Shown in pieces: positions 32,866-43,837 of a stretch of 64,000 nucleotides of DNA. Where the stretch lies: assembly GCA_963691815.1 (NCBI GenBank), contig OY829660.1, positions 29,027,527-29,091,526 on the forward strand. The letters are read 5' to 3'. Both the position numbers and the translations under genes were made by a program. The notes under the pieces are model-generated. The model saw nothing but the letters and a program-made list of their open reading frames with translations. It was not told the DNA's origin and searched no databases. This DNA comes from Echiichthys vipera (Eukaryota; Chordata; Actinopteri; Perciformes; Trachinidae). The first letter of the stretch is position 1, and each line of letters opens with the position of its first letter.

Positions 32866-34105
32866 TTTCTGGACGAATCTCATCAACCCCTGGGGCTTTG
32901 TTTGACTACCTCAGTGACTTCCGCCAGGGATATTGACAATGATTTCCTATCAGCCTCCAGCTCTGCCTTTACAAAAGAGGGCATGTTAGTCGGATGAAGG
33001 AGTTCCTCAAAGTGCTCCTTCCACCGCCCGATTACCTCATCGGCTGAGGTCACCAGCGTCCCGTCCTTACTGTAAACAGCTTGGACGGTTCCCTGTTTCC
33101 CCCTCCTGAGATGTCGAATGGTTTTCCAGAAGCACCTTGGTGCCGCCCGAAAGTCCTTCTCCATGGCTTCTCCGAACTCCTCCCACACCTGCTGCTTTGC
33201 CTCTGACACAGCAGTCTTCTGGGAAAGCATATCCCGGAAGGCCTCCTTCTTCAGTCGGACAGCTTCCCTGACCACCGGTGTCCACCACAGTGTTCGAGGG
33301 TTACTGTCCCTTGAGGCACCTAAGACCGTACACTTATGAGCATCCTTATGTTCGTACATGGTGTTAGTTATAGATAATCCGTGACTAGAACAGAAGTCTA
33401 AAAACTGACTACCACTCGCATTTAGATCAGGGAGGCCGTTCCTCCCAATCACGCCTCTCCAGGTGTCTCCATCATTGCCCGGCGCCTCACACCCTGGGCA
33501 ACTCCAGAGAAGAATAGTGTCCAACCCCTATCCAGGAGTACGGTTCTAGAACCGAGACTGTGTGTGGAGGTAAGCGCCACCAGATCTAACTAGTAGCGCT
33601 CCACCTCCCGCACAAGCTCCGGCTCCTTCCCTGACAGAGAGGTGACATTCCACGTCCCAAGAGCCAGCTTCTGCTGCCCGTGTCTGGTTCGTCGAGGCCC
33701 CCCACCTTCACTGCCACCCGTGCAGCAGCGCACCTGACCCAAGTGGTTCCTCCTGCGAGTGGTGGGCCCACAGGATGGAGAGGAGGGAGGCGCCACGTCA
33801 CTTTTTCGGGCTGTGCCCGGCAGGGCTCCGTGGCAAACCCGGCCACCAGGCACTCGCCGGCGAGCCCTCTGTCTGGGCCTGGCTCCAGGCGGGGGCCCCG
33901 GGCTTCCTCCGGGCAGGGTCTCTCTTCCTCTTCCTTGTTTGTCCATTGAGTCTTTGTGAACCATTCTTAGTCCGGCCCCTCGCCTGAGACCACTTTGCCA
34001 TGGGAGACCCTACCAGGAGCACTAGGCTCCAGACAACACAGCCCTCAGGTTCACAGGGACACACAAACCTCTCCACCACGATAAGGTGATGGTTCCCGGA
34101 GAGGC
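32866..34105 (-). mobile_element. Rex3 LINE, 5' UTR, endonuclease remnant and linker
   Basis: It carries 5' sequence from 34105 (TTATCGTGGTGGAGAGG) and a gappy endonuclease (VGNDGDTWRGVIGRNGLPDL near 33480). Then comes a 213-codon frame (33524-32883) with WWTPVVREAVRLKKEAFRDM, WEEFGEAMEKDFRAAPR and RHLRRGKQGTVQAVYSKDG. It stops at VDEIR just before the tail of the inserted LINE. Compared with other copies, about 160 residues of RT are absent between this part and 28395-29361, so the join was not a simple insertion. Confidence 0.8.
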
Positions 34106-34679
34106 GGATACACAGGATACACAGGATTCTTAGCCAGTTGTGTAGTCAGGCTATTAACAATTAAATGGTGGCTATTAACTTTTAAATGATGACAACACAG
34201 ACACCAAAATGCGTCCCTGAGTATTTTCTCTGCAACTATGCTATGTTAACACTGGAACTTGCTCTATGTTGACACATAGGCCCCATTTACACCTGGCATT
34301 TAAATGCATCTTGGGTGGTCAAATTGCAATCGCACAGTGCTTCACCACATAAAAGTACAGGTGTTAATGTACCTGAAACAGTTGGATGGATAGGGATCTG
34401 ATCAGCCAGATCACCTTTGGAGGTGGTCAGGGTCAAATTCTTACCACATTGAACAGTGCAAATACAAATGCTTTTTCAATCCATATACAACTATCAGCAC
34501 CAGCCTCTAATAGTTAGAATACTGAGGAGTGCACAACTTTCAGCCTCAACTCCTCACATGTTTTACCAGCCAAGACAGTGACGCTGGCATTGTTTTCACC
34601 TTGTGAGTCTATGAGTGAGTTGCTTTGGATTACTTCTTCCTTTCCGACCTGCAAGTTTACAGCAGCGTATGACTTTGAT
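34106..34679. other. Unassigned intronic stretch
   Basis: No exon, transposon protein or terminal repeat was recognised. Confidence 0.5.
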
Positions 34680-34857
34680 GTCAAGTCAAGTTAAGTCAAA
34701 CTTTATTTATATAGAACATTTAAAACGAGCACAGTTTACCAAAGCCGTTTACAGGTACAACATACCAACACAAATAAATACAAAGAAAAACATCAGTAAG
34801 AACAGAAGACATCAATACATATAAAGTAAAAAATATCGAGGTACAACTGGGGAAGTT
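34680..34857 (-). repeat. L2-tail-like fish repeat, interrupted
   Basis: Motifs AACTTTATTTATATAGAACA and AAAACGAGCACAGTTTACCA are a LINE/SINE 3'-end type common in fish, seen backwards. It appears to resume after the element at 34858-35347 (CAACAAAAGACAAAGGTGTC), extending to about 35420. Confidence 0.5.
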
Positions 34858-35347
34858 GGAAACTTGCCATGGGTATTAACAGGAATTTATGGGATTTAAC
34901 AAGAATTTATTTAAATAAACAGGAATAAACCTGGAATTTACATAATTGAAGGTTGGTCCTAAACAGGGATTTTAAATATAGTTGGGCAAAATATATTTCA
35001 TTTCATTTTTGAATGGCTGGGGTTGGGGGGATAAGTAATATTTTACTCAATATTCATGTTTTTGTTGTTAAATGAGAGAATCGATGGTTCAATAAAATAA
35101 TTCAAACTTGATAAAGTTGTACTTACAAATAAATCTATTGTTTGATTGTATTATTTTGAGTGAATGTCTGCCTATGACAAAACAAAATGTTTATATTTAT
35201 GTTTGGATATGATACGGTTCATTTAAATTACCCCTAATTTCCAGTTACTTCCCATATTTTCCTATAATTCCCATAACTTCCCACGGACAGTTTCAAATTT
35301 GGAATATTTCCAAAATTCCCCAGCTTAACTTCCCATGGAAAGTTTCC
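34858..35347. mobile_element. AT-rich MITE-like element with GGAAACTT..CCATGGG ends
   Basis: GGAAACTTGCCATGGG at 34858 and its inverted partner (GGAAACTTTCCATGGG read backwards) at 35332-35347 match at 15 of 16 positions. The inside is AT-rich with several AATTCCCATAACTTCCC-type motifs near the right end, and no ORF. It sits inside the preceding repeat. Borders may extend about 20 bp on each side. Confidence 0.5.
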
Positions 35348-35399
35348 AGAAATTTACGTGAAATTGTCCGCACCTTTGCAACCGTATGTACAACAAAAG

Positions 35400-36089
35400 A
35401 CAAAGGTGTCAAGTGCAACTCAATTAAAGTAAGAGGTGGGTCTTCTACAGTGACTTAAAGCTTTCTTTAGTCTGAGAAGTTTTAATATGAACAGGTTAGC
35501 TGTTCTAGAGATTTGAGGCAGTCACCAAAAAAGCTCATCGCTACGGAGTCTGGATCCGAGACTGGAGTGTGAAGGTGCAAAAGTTCTGCTAGTAAACACC
35601 TTAAAAGCAAGCAATAGATCTGAAAAGCAATCCTGTAAGAGACTGGAGGAGGGCCAGTACTGGTGTTTTGTGCTCCTGTTTTTTTTTTTTCCAGTTAGAA
35701 GAGAGCAGCTGCATTTTGTACTAACTGCACTAACTTGTTTTGCAATGCACAGCTGTCAGACGAACAGGATGAAAGGAATTCATAAGTTTCAAGCCATGCA
35801 ATTCGGTTTCTGAGTCCAATTTGTTTCCGGTTCACAACTAGAACTGGTTCACGATTCTCATCCCTGCAAACACACTACACTGAACAGGACAATACAACAG
35901 TATTGTGCCCACACAGTCGACATGGCATCTTTTTTGTGCACCAACGTCGCTTAAAAATGCTCGGTGGAACAGTGGCTCAACAATGAAAACCCACTCAGAC
36001 TCCAACTGACCTGTTTATTTACTTTCTATATTGTCTTTAATGTAGTAGTATTTAATTAGAAACAATTGCTGGCTGATAATGTCATATTT
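35400..36089. other. Stretch with possible LINE-derived sequence, no gene
   Basis: 35430-35730 has the look of a decayed LINE 3' region on the minus strand (for example GAGAGCAGCTGCATTTTGTA), but no motif is firm enough to name. The rest is unassigned. Confidence 0.35.
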
Positions 36090-37083
36090 AACGGTTTGGT
36101 TCACCCAAATTGCAACAAACTAATTGACCTCATTTACCTCTGATTGTAGCCACACCGATGGTTTTGTTTTTTTTGTGGCCATCCCATTCCCCTCCAACAC
36201 GATGGAGGGGAATGGGATGTTTGTTTTTAGTGTTGAAAGCATTGACAACTTGAACTTATCTTTTCAAAAAGCATGCCCCACTAAATATACCACTCCCCAG
36301 GCCCCACTGTGAACTAGCCTTGTGAAACCATCCTGATCTTGCAAGCTCCACTGTATTTTACAGATCAGTCTGGTAACGTGCGGTGGAGAAAATTTGGAGT
36401 CGTTTGCCAAGCGACTGAAACAATCAGCGGATTTAAGTGAGGAAATGAGAATTGACTGTTCAGTGTAAACAACATGGAGGCTTCCACGGATGAGATAAGC
36501 AGCTATGGAGCAAGCTGCTCACTAACTCTTTTTTTCTCTGGGATCCTTCTGTTGAATATGGACCGGCACCTGACATTGGGCCTTTGATTTGTATATTCAC
36601 GTTACACAAATATCCTTTACAGACATATTGTTTACTTTCTGAGCTTTGCCTCAACGCTGTTAGTTGATCTGATTGGTTGATTTTGCCCGTATGTTGGTTA
36701 TAGTTTGTTTATCCAATCAGCAACCAGTATTTTTGCCCCTTCTCAAAAGATCTCCAAACGAGAGTTCCCAGGTGGATATGCTGAGCAAATGGGGATCATC
36801 TGAATCAATCAGTCAGTATCAGGTAAACTGTGAACAGTATAAACTGGAACTTCTTACCACAGGAGTAATAGATCCATGTGTTATCCACAGTAATAGGGAC
36901 ACAGAAAGAGGAAAAGTCCATTTTAATACTCTGTACACCACAAATTCGATTACATGTGCATCCATTGAATTGATGCAGAAATCGCAGAGAAATATATCTT
37001 AAAACCTGGACAGGAAAAAATCTGTCTGCATTCAAGATAACATTAGAGGTAATTTGTGTTTGTAACTTGGGTGAACCAAACTT
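36090..37083. mobile_element. Non-autonomous DNA transposon with GTTTGGTTCACCCAA ends
   Basis: GGTTTGGTTCACCCAAATTG at 36094 and, reversed, GTTTGGTTCACCCAAGTTAC at the right end (about 37080) are terminal inverted repeats of a common fish element. Inside is a perfect 17-bp palindrome (36180-36219). There is no transposase. Confidence 0.7.
36180..36219. repeat. Perfect 17-bp inverted repeat with 6-nt loop
   Basis: CATCCCATTCCCCTCCA, loop ACACGA, then its exact reverse complement. It would form a very stable hairpin. It is inside the MITE of 36090-37083. Confidence 0.95.
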
Positions 37084-38479
37084 CAAATTACATGTAATGC
37101 TGTTCCCTCTCTCTGACTGCTGTTCAAGTGCCTTTGAGCAAGACTCAGAGCCATGATGGCTGTAAATACACCTCTGCGCTGGCTGGCTTTCAAGTGTGAA
37201 TGTGTGTAACGTCTGTGTGAGAGAAAAGCAGGGTGTTGCTGAAAAATTGAGCTAAAATCATCAATTGTGAAATGGAAAGTATAGCCTATTACCAAGAGAC
37301 AAACATGTCATCATGATAATGGTCATGATGACATGAGCCGGGACACAGAAAGAAAAGGGCAGAATAAAGAGATTACGGTAGTCTGACTGTGGTGGCTGTT
37401 TGTGTGTTTCTGCACTGGTGAGAGAGAGAGAAGGGGAGGGCCGTAGTGGTTGGGACACTCCAATTAAGTTAATTTGGTGTCTTGTCTAAAAGCAGCCAGT
37501 CTGAAATGCAGTGAATCACAGAGTCTGCAGAGTCTGACTCAAAACCACCTGCCCGGTCTGTTGTTTGGTTGTTGTTGACGTGACAGTGGGTACAAGTTAG
37601 TGGTTGGACACACAGGTTGTCTCTGTAACCTTTTTTGATGGAAATTACAGGACTCTGTTCTGGTAAAACTATAAAAAAAACAAACATTTGACTCAATGGG
37701 AGGAACAGGAATTAGCATGGTATTTGGGATACAAGTAAATATAACATTGATATCAACATAATGCTCAAAACAACTTGAGTACAAGGCAGATGCTGTCACG
37801 TCACTTGTGGTGACATTGTTTGAAGACAATCTTAAACTTTAATGGAAACCTTGATCCAATCAATTAAAATGTATTTGTCACATGAAATCACACATGGTAC
37901 AATGTGCAAAGTTTTGGTTTCTAGATTTTGTTTCTTATTCGTCAGTCGGCTTGGTGTTGAATGTATCCAAAGAACGGACCTCAGAGAGAACAAGAGCCAG
38001 CTCTTTTGTCGAGATCAGAATACATGGTAAAATAAGATAATATATTTTAAGCAAACCTTTTACTAAAATGGTTCTGGTATACATTTTTTCTACCTGAAAC
38101 TCGTCGGCCTTAGCTTATTTTATTTGATATACATGTACAAACAGAAAGAAAATCCTAGAGCACACATGCTACTATTCCCCACAAATTTGCACACTTCATA
38201 TGGTCTTTGAGTCAGATTGACATGCATACACAGAGACACACAGAAACATGCATACACACAGACATGCGCACACACACTCACACATGAAGATACTGTTAAT
38301 ATTAAAAATCTAAGCACAGAAAAGCTGTTTGCTCTCACTTTTCCCCACTCTTAACCCTCTGTCATATGTCTACCTCCACCACAAATAAATCACATTTACA
38401 TTGTTAATTGTGTCCTAGTAGGTTGGTTGCAATTATTAGGTGTAATTATTAGTGTAGGTGCTTCTGATTGTATTGTTCT
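37084..38479. other. Unassigned intronic stretch
   Basis: No coding or transposon protein was recognised. There is a CA-rich patch at 38220-38285 (CACACAGACATGCGCACACA). Confidence 0.5.
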
Positions 38480-38870
38480 GAAAAGTTGAACTGTTATTCC
38501 TTCCTGTATCTGTCCCTTTGACAGCGGAGCTGGAGCAGCCTGTGTGAGAAGGTGCTCCTCTGTCTGACCACTGTGTGATGGAGAGGGTGCTGATCATTGT
38601 CTTTGATGGCTAACAGTTTGTTCAGCGTTCTCCTCCACCACAGACTCAAATGACTCCAGCCTGAGACCAAGTACTGAGCCAGCCTTCTTGATTTTATCAA
38701 GTCCGTTGTTGGTGTCACTGGCTCTGTTGCTGCTGCCCCGACACACAGCAGCAAAGAAAATGGAGCTGGCAACAACCGACTGGTAGAAGATCTCCAACAT
38801 CTTCCTGCACACATTGAAGAATCTCAGCTTCCTCAATAAATAGTCTTCTAATCCCATTCTTGTACAGTGT
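38480..38870 (-). pseudogene. Rex1/CR1-like LINE fragment (RT C-terminus)
   Basis: The minus strand reads LRKLRFFNVCRKMLEIFYQS and VVASSIFFAAVCRGSS, then KIKKAGSVLGLRLESFESVV, and in another frame HPLHHTVVRQRSTFSHRLLQ. These match the C-terminus of the LINE at 29362-32865 (SFNVCNTMLRMFYQSVVASA). It is truncated at both ends and frame-broken. Confidence 0.8.
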
Positions 38871-40125
38871 CGGTGTTATATTTCCAGTCAAAGTTAAAAA
38901 AAAACATGACGGGAGCTGCTGCTACAAGCTGCTGCCTGAGGCAGTGCCAGAGAGTGGAGACAATATATGTTAATGGTTTATGAAGTAAAATTTTATTTCT
39001 GACTTGTTTTTTTAAAACTCCAGTTAAAACAACACACAAACCAAAATGATGGAGACAAAATGAAAGAACAGCACTATTGTGCTGTATTTATGTGTGCATG
39101 TGTAGCAACATTTTAGCAATACAGTTCACCAGGTATTCATTACACAGTCGGATAACTGATTACCATACTGTCTAACATAGACTGCAAACAAAATTTTATG
39201 CAGCTCAGCTCACATGCAGTAAACGTACAAGATCACTGTTACAGTCTAAAGCCTTTATAAGTCAGAAAGTGCTTACAAGTACTACTCTGTCAGGAAAAAA
39301 CGTCTGCCTTCCTTGTATACAGAATAGGGCTTTGACTCTAAACTTCAATATTTGAATATAATTCGAATATAAAAAAATTATATTTGAACATATTTTAGGC
39401 AGCCCTTAATATTTATTTATATTTATTATTTTTTGTAAATGAGTTTGCTTGTAAACTTTGTTTTCAGTTCAGATTCTGAGGCTTTTTTATGCCTGGTGAA
39501 GTTGTGAATCGCGAGCTCATTAGCAAGGCTATTATTGTCCGTCTGGGCTCCTGTAGGTGACGTTAGCGTCAGTCAGGAATGGGGGTGTTTCACCCAGCAT
39601 TGAAAAACTGATGCTAATTATCTGGGCAACATTTTCTAACAGCAGTCGAGTTGTGAATTTGTTGTAATGGAACATTAGAACAGGAGATGACTTCCTCTGT
39701 GCTCAAAGTGATGCTCTGCGCTCCAGTGGTTGTAACAGAATCACCTAATTTTGTGTATAATACCAGGATAACATATCCTTTTTTTCATTGCTTGTTGCTT
39801 TAAATCCTACCCAGATACAACAGTGCTATTTTCTGATTGGCTATCGTGTAACCCCATTCTTTTTTGAATTGGCTGGCCGCTGCTGTAGCATATTATAAAT
39901 TGTTTTTACGCGTGAGAAATACAGTGTGGCGGGAGTGCATGACCAAATACCGAAAAAGAGTGACTGTCACGCTCAATGTTTGACACTTGAAAGGCCTCGA
40001 CTTTTAATAAAAAAAACAGTCCTGACAGTGTGTTTTTCTTCTGACATCATTGCCTGCCTTATGACATTGATACACTGCCCTCTGGTGGACAGAAGAACAT
40101 ATACAACTTAATTTTGATACCAATA
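38871..40125. other. Stretch with a possible hAT end, no gene
   Basis: 39335-39410 has AATATTTGAATATAATTCGA, resembling ends of a fish hAT family, but no partner end or target duplication could be fixed. No coding exon was seen. Confidence 0.35.
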
Positions 40126-41328
40126 TATACATTCACCGGCCACTTTATTAGGTACATCTCCAACTCTTTGTTCTAATCAGCCAATTTCATGGCTGCAACT
40201 CGATGCATTTAGGCATGTAGACATGATCAAGTCGATCTGCTGCAGTTCAAAGCGAGCAGCAGAATGGGGAAAAAAGGTGATTTAAGTGACTTTGAACGTG
40301 GCATGGTTGGTGGTGCCAGACGTGCGGGTCTGAGTATTTCAGAAACTGCTGATCTACTGGGATTTTCACGCACAACCATCTCTAGGGTTTACAGAGAATA
40401 TTCCGAAAAAGAAAAGATATCCGATGAGCAGCAGTTCTAAGGGTGCAAATGCCTTGTTGATGCCAGAGGTCAGAGGAGAATGGCCAGACTGGTTGGAGCT
40501 GATAGCAAGGCAACAGGAACTCAAATATCCACTCGTTACAACCAAGGTAAGCAGAAGAGCACCTCTGAACACTCAACATGCTGAACCTTAAGGCGGATGG
40601 GCTACAGCAGCAGAAGACCACACCGGGTGCCACTCCTGTCAGCTAAGAACAGGAAACTGAGGCTACAATTCGCACAGGCTCACCAATAATTGGACAATAG
40701 AAGATTGGAAAACCGTGCGTGGTCTGATGAGTCTCAATTTCTGCTGCGACATTCGGATGGTAGGATCAGAATTTGGAGTCAACAACATGAGAGCATGGAT
40801 CCATCCTGCCTCGTATCAACGGTTCAGGCTGGTGTTGTAATGGTCTGGGGGACCACTTTCTTGGCACACTTTAAGCCCATTAGTACCAGTTGAGCATCGT
40901 GTCAACGCCACAGCCTACGTGAATATTGTTGCTGACCATGTCCATCCCTTTATGACCACAGTGTACCCGTCTTCTGATGGCTACTTCCAGTAGGATAACG
41001 CGCCATGTCATAAAGGGCAAATCAGACTGTTTTCTTGAACATGACAATGAGTTCACTGTACCCAAATGGCCTCCACAGTTACCAGATCTCAATCCAATAG
41101 AGCACCTTTGGGATGTGTTGGAACGGGAGATTGGCATCCTGGATGTGCAGCTGACAAATCTGCAGCAACTGCATGATGCTATCATGTCAATATGGACCAA
41201 ACTCTCTGAGGAATGTTTCCAGTACCTTGTTGAATCTATGCCAAGAAGAATTAAAGCAGTTCTGAAGGCAAAAGGGGGTCCAACCCGGTACTAACAAGGT
41301 GTATCCAAAAAAGTGGCTGGTGAATATA
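40126..41328 (+). mobile_element. Tc1-like transposon with ATTCACCGGCCACTTT ends
   Basis: The left end ATTCACCGGCCACTTTATTA and the reversed right end ATTCACCAGCCACTTTTTTG are terminal inverted repeats, flanked by TA-rich sequence. It is about 1.2 kb, the usual Tc1 length. A second copy of the same family is cut by the right edge of the window (63600-64000). Confidence 0.88.
40264..41294 (+). pseudogene. Tc1-like transposase, many stops and frame changes
   Basis: The order is a start MGKKGDLSDFERGMV, the HTH DLLGFSRTTISRVYREY, then VWSDESQFLLR shifted as AWSDESQF (first Asp), VVMVWGTTF, DNAPCHKG after a stop near 40995 (second Asp), and PDLNPIEHLWDVLEREIG (Glu at about 41100). At least six stops or shifts separate these blocks. 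Fossil. Confidence 0.88.
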
Positions 41329-41387
41329 GATCTTACTGAAGGCATTTAATGTTCAAAAATAATGAATATTATTATTAATAAACAAGC

Positions 41388-41660
41388 GTCACGGTGGTGT
41401 GGTGGTTAGCACTGTCGCCTCACAGCAAGAGGGTTACCAGTTTGAATCCGGGCCTGGGCCCTTCTTTATGGAGTTTGCATGTTCTCCCCGTGTCTGCATG
41501 GGTTCTCTCCGGGTTCTTCCTCCCACGGTCCAAATACATGCAGGTGTTAGGTTGATTGATGACTCTAAATTGCCTGTAGGTTTGAATGTGAGTGTGAATG
41601 GTTTGTTTGTCTCCGTTTGTCTCTATATGCCCTGCAATAGACTGGCGTCCTTTCCACCGC
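41388..41660 (+). mobile_element. tRNA-derived SINE, second copy
   Basis: Box A region GTGGTTAGCACTGTCGCCTC and a box B-like GTTTGAATCC at about 41440, followed by the conserved body GGAGTTTGCATGTTCTCCCC and GACTCTAAATTGCCTGTAGG. The 3' tail is missing or diverged. It is the same family as 25306-25573 and lies about 190 bp before xpr1 exon 3. Confidence 0.82.
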
Positions 41661-41850
41661 TACTTCTGCTGCTTAGAGCAGGACAGTACAGGGTTTTGCT
41701 GGTCTCTCTTCGCCTTTCTTTTGTGCCCTCCTCTTCATTTTCTGTCTACATTCAGGTCCATAAAGGTGGCTCAATTAGTGCTGTGAGACAAAGAGTCTTC
41801 ACTCTGTTCTTGAAGGCTTACTAATCTAACAACTCATTCATTTCCTGCAG

Positions 41851-41952
41851 TCACAGATGAGGATACAGTTAAGAGGTACTATGCCAAGTTTGAGGAGAAG
41901 TTCTTCCAGACATGTGAAAAAGAACTGGCCAAGATCAACACCTTCTACTCAG
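41851..41952 (+). CDS. xpr1: xpr1 exon 3, SPX domain (102 nt)
   Basis: The acceptor is CATTTCCTGCAG and the donor is GTAATG. It encodes VTDEDTVKRYYAKFEEKFFQ and then TCEKELAKINTFYS, the most conserved SPX stretch. The first codon is shared with exon 2 and the last base starts a Glu codon finished in exon 4. A tRNA-derived SINE lies about 190 bp upstream, and intron 3 is only 174 nt. Confidence 0.97.
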
Positions 41953-42126
41953 GTAATGACTGAAACTACTACCACTACTTTACACACTCACTCACACACA
42001 GTTCTATATCTTAGAGATAGAAATCACTTATTTAGATATAGCTCTAACAATTTGTTGTACATATTATCCTGCAGAGTCTCTCTACCTTCAAAACCGTCTT
42101 TATCTCTTTCCTTCTCTTCTCTCCAG

Positions 42127-42350
42127 AAAAGTTGGCTGAGGCTCAGCGGCGATTTGCCACGCTGCAAAACGAGCTGCAGTCATCGTTGGATGCCCAGAGG
42201 GAGAGCTGGGCTAACGGGCGGGGCCTGAGGAGGAGGAAGACGGTCTTTGCCCTGTCACAGCAGGAGCGATGCAAACACAGAAACATAAAGGACCTGCAGC
42301 TGGCCTTCTCCGAGTTCTACCTCAGCCTCATACTGCTGCAGAACTATCAG
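42127..42350 (+). CDS. xpr1: xpr1 exon 4, SPX domain (224 nt)
   Basis: The acceptor is CTTCTCTTCTCTCCAG and the donor is GTGCTTG. It starts with the SPX helix EKLAEAQRRFATLQNELQSS, passes through a variable basic linker (ANGRGLRRRKTVFALSQQER), and ends with the conserved LAFSEFYLSLILLQNYQ helix. The linker is the part most different from the mammalian protein, which is normal for this region. The exon ends in phase 0. A 54-bp LINE scrap sits 16 bp beyond its donor. Confidence 0.97.
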
Positions 42351-42366
42351 GTGCTTGATCTCAACA

Positions 42367-42420
42367 TCTCATCTCTCATCTCATCTTCAACCGCTTAACC
42401 GGGGTCGGGTCGCGGGGGCA
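42367..42420 (-). mobile_element. 54-bp Rex3 3'-end insertion with perfect 12-bp target duplication
   Basis: TTGATCTCAACA occurs exactly on both sides (42355-42366 and 42421-42432). The insert, read on the minus strand, ends CCCCGGTTAAGCGGTTGAAG plus GATGAGATGA, matching the Rex3 3' end at 28395 except for a few bases. It is an extremely 5'-truncated LINE copy, 16 bp past the xpr1 exon 4 donor. A SINE tail is a weaker alternative. Confidence 0.85.
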
Positions 42421-42432
42421 TTGATCTCAACA

Positions 42433-43275
42433 GTAGACGTGCAAACAAAGAAACACTGAGGTCTTGTGACAAATTGACACAGCTTGATCAGATGTTCCAG
42501 TCTACTGGACTGCATTGATCAAAAGAAAGAACAAACTAAGGGCCAACATACTGAGGCTGAGTCTTCACTGCAGTGGCCGGGGATCGACTCCGACATTTGT
42601 CCCTTTACTGCATATCAACCCCTCTTTACTTACAAATGAAGGCATATAAACTTAAAATAATCTTCAAAAAAACAACTGTATCAGTAAGCCTGAAAAGGAT
42701 ACTTTAACCATTTTAATCCAGGTCTGTGTCATGGCAGTGGGCATTATGTTAAGATGAACTGTGTTTGGCCTGTCTCCATGGTTCCGAGTATCGGAGATGT
42801 GCTGAAATCCCCCGAATGACACAAAATGCGTTGTTTTGCGTCATCACTCTGCCAAAATCATTCGATGCTCTGTTCCACGAAGACAGGCCAACCAATGTTA
42901 ATCTGAACACAGTGCCCACTGACATGATGTGTGGCTGCTCTACTGCTGTGATACTTATAACAAAACTCATTGCTATAATGTAGAACAATAAAGATTAACT
43001 TCCGTTTGACCAGTTCACCCCAAAAAAAAAAAAAAAAAAAAATTGTACTTAAAGCTGCACCAATCAATATGCTTATACAATGGATCAAAACACTGTGTAG
43101 TGTGACTGCTGTTAAAGTGATCAGGATTAGAGAATTATCCCCAGTTTGCAGTGTCAGCTCCACTGAGTTCTCTGCTCTTTATTCGCTCATTGTTTAGGTA
43201 TTCCAGCCTCTCATGGTATGTTTTCCCTGACTCATGTTCACACCTTTCTCTCTCTCCCTGTCTGTGTCTCTATAG
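42433..43275. other. xpr1 intron 4, no further gene
   Basis: It contains an A-run at 43021-43041. Near 42545-42600 it has sequence faintly like a tRNA-derived repeat (GGGGATCGACTCC), too weak to annotate. Confidence 0.5.
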
Positions 43276-43425
43276 AACCTGAACTTCACAGGTTTCAGGA
43301 AGATCCTGAAGAAGCATGATAAGATTTTGGAGACATCGAGGGGTGCTGACTGGAGGGTGGCCCATGTTGAAGTGGCTCCCTTTTACACATGCAAGAAAAT
43401 TACACAGCTCATCTCTGAGACTGAG
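43276..43425 (+). CDS. xpr1: xpr1 exon 5, SPX domain with inositol-pyrophosphate binding lysines (150 nt)
   Basis: Fifty codons, phase 0 at both ends, acceptor TCTCTATAG, donor GTGAAC. It begins NLNFTGFRKILKKHDKILET. If the missing first exon has 23 residues, the lysines of RKILKK fall at 158, 161 and 162, the basic SPX surface known to bind InsP ligands, so ligand sensing looks conserved. It ends in the APFYTCKKITQLISETE helix. Intron 5 is 191 nt. Confidence 0.97.
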
Positions 43426-43616
43426 GTGAACACACACATGTATAGACATTATGTCAGAGCACTCAAATTCACACATGCTTCTCTAGCATTGCTGTAGGTT
43501 GTACAAGGCCCACAATGTCAAAATAATAAAACAGTAATGGTAAGAAACCCTTACCAGCCATCAATATAATCAGTTATTATCAGTCATCAACCCTCTAAAT
43601 CCTGTGTGTCCTTCAG

Positions 43617-43700
43617 GCATTGGTCACAACTGAGTTGGAAGGTGGTGACAGGCAGAGGGCCATGAAGAGGCTGAGGGTACCTCCCCTGGGAGCTGCACAG
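43617..43700 (+). CDS. xpr1: xpr1 exon 6, SPX to membrane linker (84 nt)
   Basis: Twenty-eight codons in phase 0 at both ends, after a TGTGTCCTTCAG acceptor. It encodes ALVTTELEGGDRQRAMKRLR and then VPPLGAAQ, the end of SPX and the start of the linker to the first membrane helix. The donor GTCACACACGCGCAC runs straight into a long CA repeat and is a weak match to GTRAGT. Because the exon is a multiple of three and phase 0-0, skipping would keep the frame. Confidence 0.95.
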
Positions 43701-43705
43701 GTCAC

Positions 43706-43708
43706 ACA

Positions 43709-43768
<60 letters not shown>
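43706..43768. repeat. CA microsatellite at the exon 6 donor
   Basis: About 30 CA units starting within 10 bp of the GT of xpr1 intron 6. Confidence 0.97.
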
Positions 43769-43770
<2 letters not shown>

Positions 43771-43837
43771 AATGAAGTCCAGTACCCCAAATGGAAATTT
43801 AATCTAAACCCGATGATGTTTGTAATTTTTCATCCTG

